Source of the DNA: CAYUVA01 sp964448115 [NCBI: uncultured bacterium]
GTDB lineage: Bacteria > CAYUVA01
Direction: 5' to 3'
Assembly: GCA_964448115.1 (NCBI GenBank)
Contig: CAYUVA010000011.1
Span: 23,718-87,717 of the forward strand
DNA: 64,000 nt
Of the stretch, positions 62,774-64,000 are shown piece after piece. Position numbers and translations under genes: made by a program. Position 1 is the stretch's first letter; every line of letters begins with the position of its first letter. Below the pieces are notes generated by a model. It searched no databases. It was not told where the DNA came from and saw only the letters and a list, made by a program, of their open reading frames with translations.

Positions 62774-63265
62774 CTACTTGACCACGTTCTTTATCGACTC
62801 AATGAAGTGCTGTTGCATCTTTTCAAGCTCTTCGAGCGATTTTGAGAGTGCATCCTCGATCATCTGGCGATAGCGCGTAAAAAGATGGCTAGGTAGCTTA
62901 TCCTTTTTCGCCTCCAGTGACTCCATCTCCCTGATATATCTCTCCAGGGCTTTATCACGAAATGCGTGGTAGGCATCTAATGTCTTATCGAGCGCATCGC
63001 CCGCCTCGGAGCTGACCAGGAACTCCGCCTTGCCGGCAGCAGCCCTCAACTGGGTGTCGTAGGCGAGCTTCATGGCGCGAATCTGCTCCTCTATCTGTAC
63101 CTTGAGCGCTTTTTTCTTGGCTTCGTTTATGCTCCGGGATAAAACGAGTTTGGAGATGATGCCGCTGGATGCCTCCTCCAGGAACTCCTTGAAGCGCTCC
63201 GGCGATTCGAGGAGTGCCTTGTGATCGACCCTCTTTGCAGGCAGGTGGCTGTTATCATCCTTCAT
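62774..63265 (-). CDS. hypothetical charged helical protein
   Basis: The 163-residue protein without membrane spans or signal is almost entirely predicted helix and very rich in Lys, Glu and Ala (SINEAKKKALKVQIEEQIRA, MESLEAKKDKLPSHLF). It probably forms coiled coils. No catalytic motif or known family is recognised. It is encoded just upstream of the membrane GTPase gene on the same strand, so a soluble regulator or partner of that protein is a reasonable guess. GGAAGGG lies before the ATG at 63265. Confidence 0.6.
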   Translation of the reverse strand: MKDDNSHLPAKRVDHKALLESPERFKEFLEEASSGIISKLVLSRSINEAKKKALKVQIEEQIRAMKLAYDTQLRAAAGKAEFLVSSEAGDALDKTLDAYHAFRDKALERYIREMESLEAKKDKLPSHLFTRYRQMIEDALSKSLEELEKMQQHFIESIKNVVK

Positions 63266-63438
63266 ATTTATCTTAATCCCTTCCGTGCTATGAGTTTTAC
63301 TTACCTAGTATAAAATATAATACAGAACAAGCTCTAAGTCATCTCATCGAGTAAGGTAATATAGATATGGCACTAGAGATGAAACAAACTCTCCCCAATT
63401 TATCCTTAGTGCCTTTTAAATTTATGGTCTTAATGAAG

Positions 63439-64000
63439 CTAAAATTCCCTGGTCTCGCCCGCGTTCATAATGATTACTTCAATACCGGTGTCGGCGAGTA
63501 GCCTCTTGAATTCTTCTGGATCTGCCTTGATAGGTGGCCAGGTATTATAATGCATAGGAATAGCTATTTTAGGCTTGACCATCTTTGCCGCAATGGAGGC
63601 ATCGCGAACTCCCATGGTGAAGTTGTCTCCGATAGGGAGCATAGCGATATCGACATCCTCGTACTCGCCGAGAAGCTCCATGTCCTTGGTGAGCGCGGTA
63701 TCGCCGGCATGGTAAATCGTCTTCCCTCCAAAGTTGAGCAAAACGCCTGCCGGATGTCCCAGGTAAGTGAGATCATTAAGAGCTGATCCATGCAGCGCAT
63801 TGGTCAGCTTCACGCGCCCAAAGGGAAAATCGAAACCACCGCCGATATGCATATTATGTGCATTCACCCCTTTACCACTCAGGTAAATGGCGATCTCGTT
63901 ATTAGCGATCACGGTAGCATTATTAGCCTTGGCAATGGCCTCCGCATCACCTAGGTGATCTCCATGCCCGTGGGTTACGATAACATAGTCAGTCTTGATC
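63439..64000 (-). CDS. UPF0173 metallo-beta-lactamase-fold hydrolase, partial (N-terminus beyond window)
   Basis: The frame stays open to the right edge, so the first part is missing. The visible start YVIVTHGHGDHLGDAEAIA is the HxHxDH zinc motif of the metallo-beta-lactamase fold. It is followed by GGGFDFPFGRVKLTNALHGS, NFGGKTIYHAGDTALTKDM with a zinc-ligand His-Asp region, IDNFTMG-like 'LPIGDNFTMGVRDA' and 'IPMHYNTWPPI'. These match the UPF0173/YtkL group, hydrolases of unknown substrate. About 187 residues are visible of an expected 225-230. Minus strand, last gene in the window. Confidence 0.92.
   Translation of the reverse strand, partial: IKTDYVIVTHGHGDHLGDAEAIAKANNATVIANNEIAIYLSGKGVNAHNMHIGGGFDFPFGRVKLTNALHGSALNDLTYLGHPAGVLLNFGGKTIYHAGDTALTKDMELLGEYEDVDIAMLPIGDNFTMGVRDASIAAKMVKPKIAIPMHYNTWPPIKADPEEFKRLLADTGIEVIIMNAGETREF

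Overview
The window is a stretch of bacterial chromosome, densely coding and of moderate GC. It has no phage, insertion-sequence or CRISPR signature. There is no rRNA, so taxonomy cannot be fixed. A Gram-negative (diderm) cell plan is suggested by several lipobox signal peptides, a periplasmic Spy-like protein, HslUV and large secreted stalk proteins. Thr-Pro 'TPTxTP' stalks, DUF2723-TPR proteins, DUF6599, WbqC and stand-alone B12-radical-SAM proteins are the kind of content seen in uncultivated candidate-phylum genomes. That placement is a guess.

Region 1 (1-9.2 kb): the C-terminal part of a MoxR ATPase, a lipoprotein with a TP linker, a split GT-C glycosyltransferase pair, a secreted M28 peptidase, a secreted phospholipase-D/lamin-tail protein and an acyl-CoA dehydrogenase. 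Region 2 (9.2-18.0 kb, minus strand): a PMT-like glycosyltransferase, hslVU, a Met-rich Spy-like protein, and a folK-dNK-panB-panC-panD-DUF1847 vitamin/nucleotide cluster. Region 3 (18-37.9 kb): accessory-looking content. It holds radical SAM proteins, a 1688-residue Thr-Pro stalk protein, WbqC, a decayed histidine kinase fragment, a DUF6599 lipoprotein, an AmrS-type radical SAM enzyme with DUF362, a GT4 glycosyltransferase, a 1427-residue NHL/GT-C/NHL fusion and an archaeal-type GatD amidotransferase subunit.

Region 4 (37.9-45.8 kb): the heat-shock operon dnaK-hsp20-dnaJ-hspR-nth under a HAIR-type HspR operator, then a response regulator and a Rossmann-PAS-histidine kinase fusion. Region 5 (45.8-51.4 kb): tRNA-Gln(UUG), prs, rplY/ctc, pth, rpsF, ssb, rpsR, DUF2232 and rplI. 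rpsF and rpsR appear to start with CUG and AUA. Region 6 (51.4-64 kb): aconitase and a fused CoA-transferase, a small membrane protein with a DUF2723-TPR glycosyltransferase, a B12-radical SAM protein, an unrecognised membrane GTPase with a helical partner, and the C-terminal part of a UPF0173 metallo-hydrolase.

The most notable points are: (i) a C-terminal module ending in 'PY(L/I)xV', shared by the PLD protein (two copies) and the giant stalk protein (one copy), which I do not recognise; (ii) the non-AUG starts of two ribosomal protein genes behind identical Shine-Dalgarno sequences; (iii) GatD in a bacterium; (iv) the propeller-glycosyltransferase-propeller fusion; and (v) four PMT/GT-C-like systems in 64 kb alongside Thr-rich secreted proteins, which suggests surface protein O-glycosylation.
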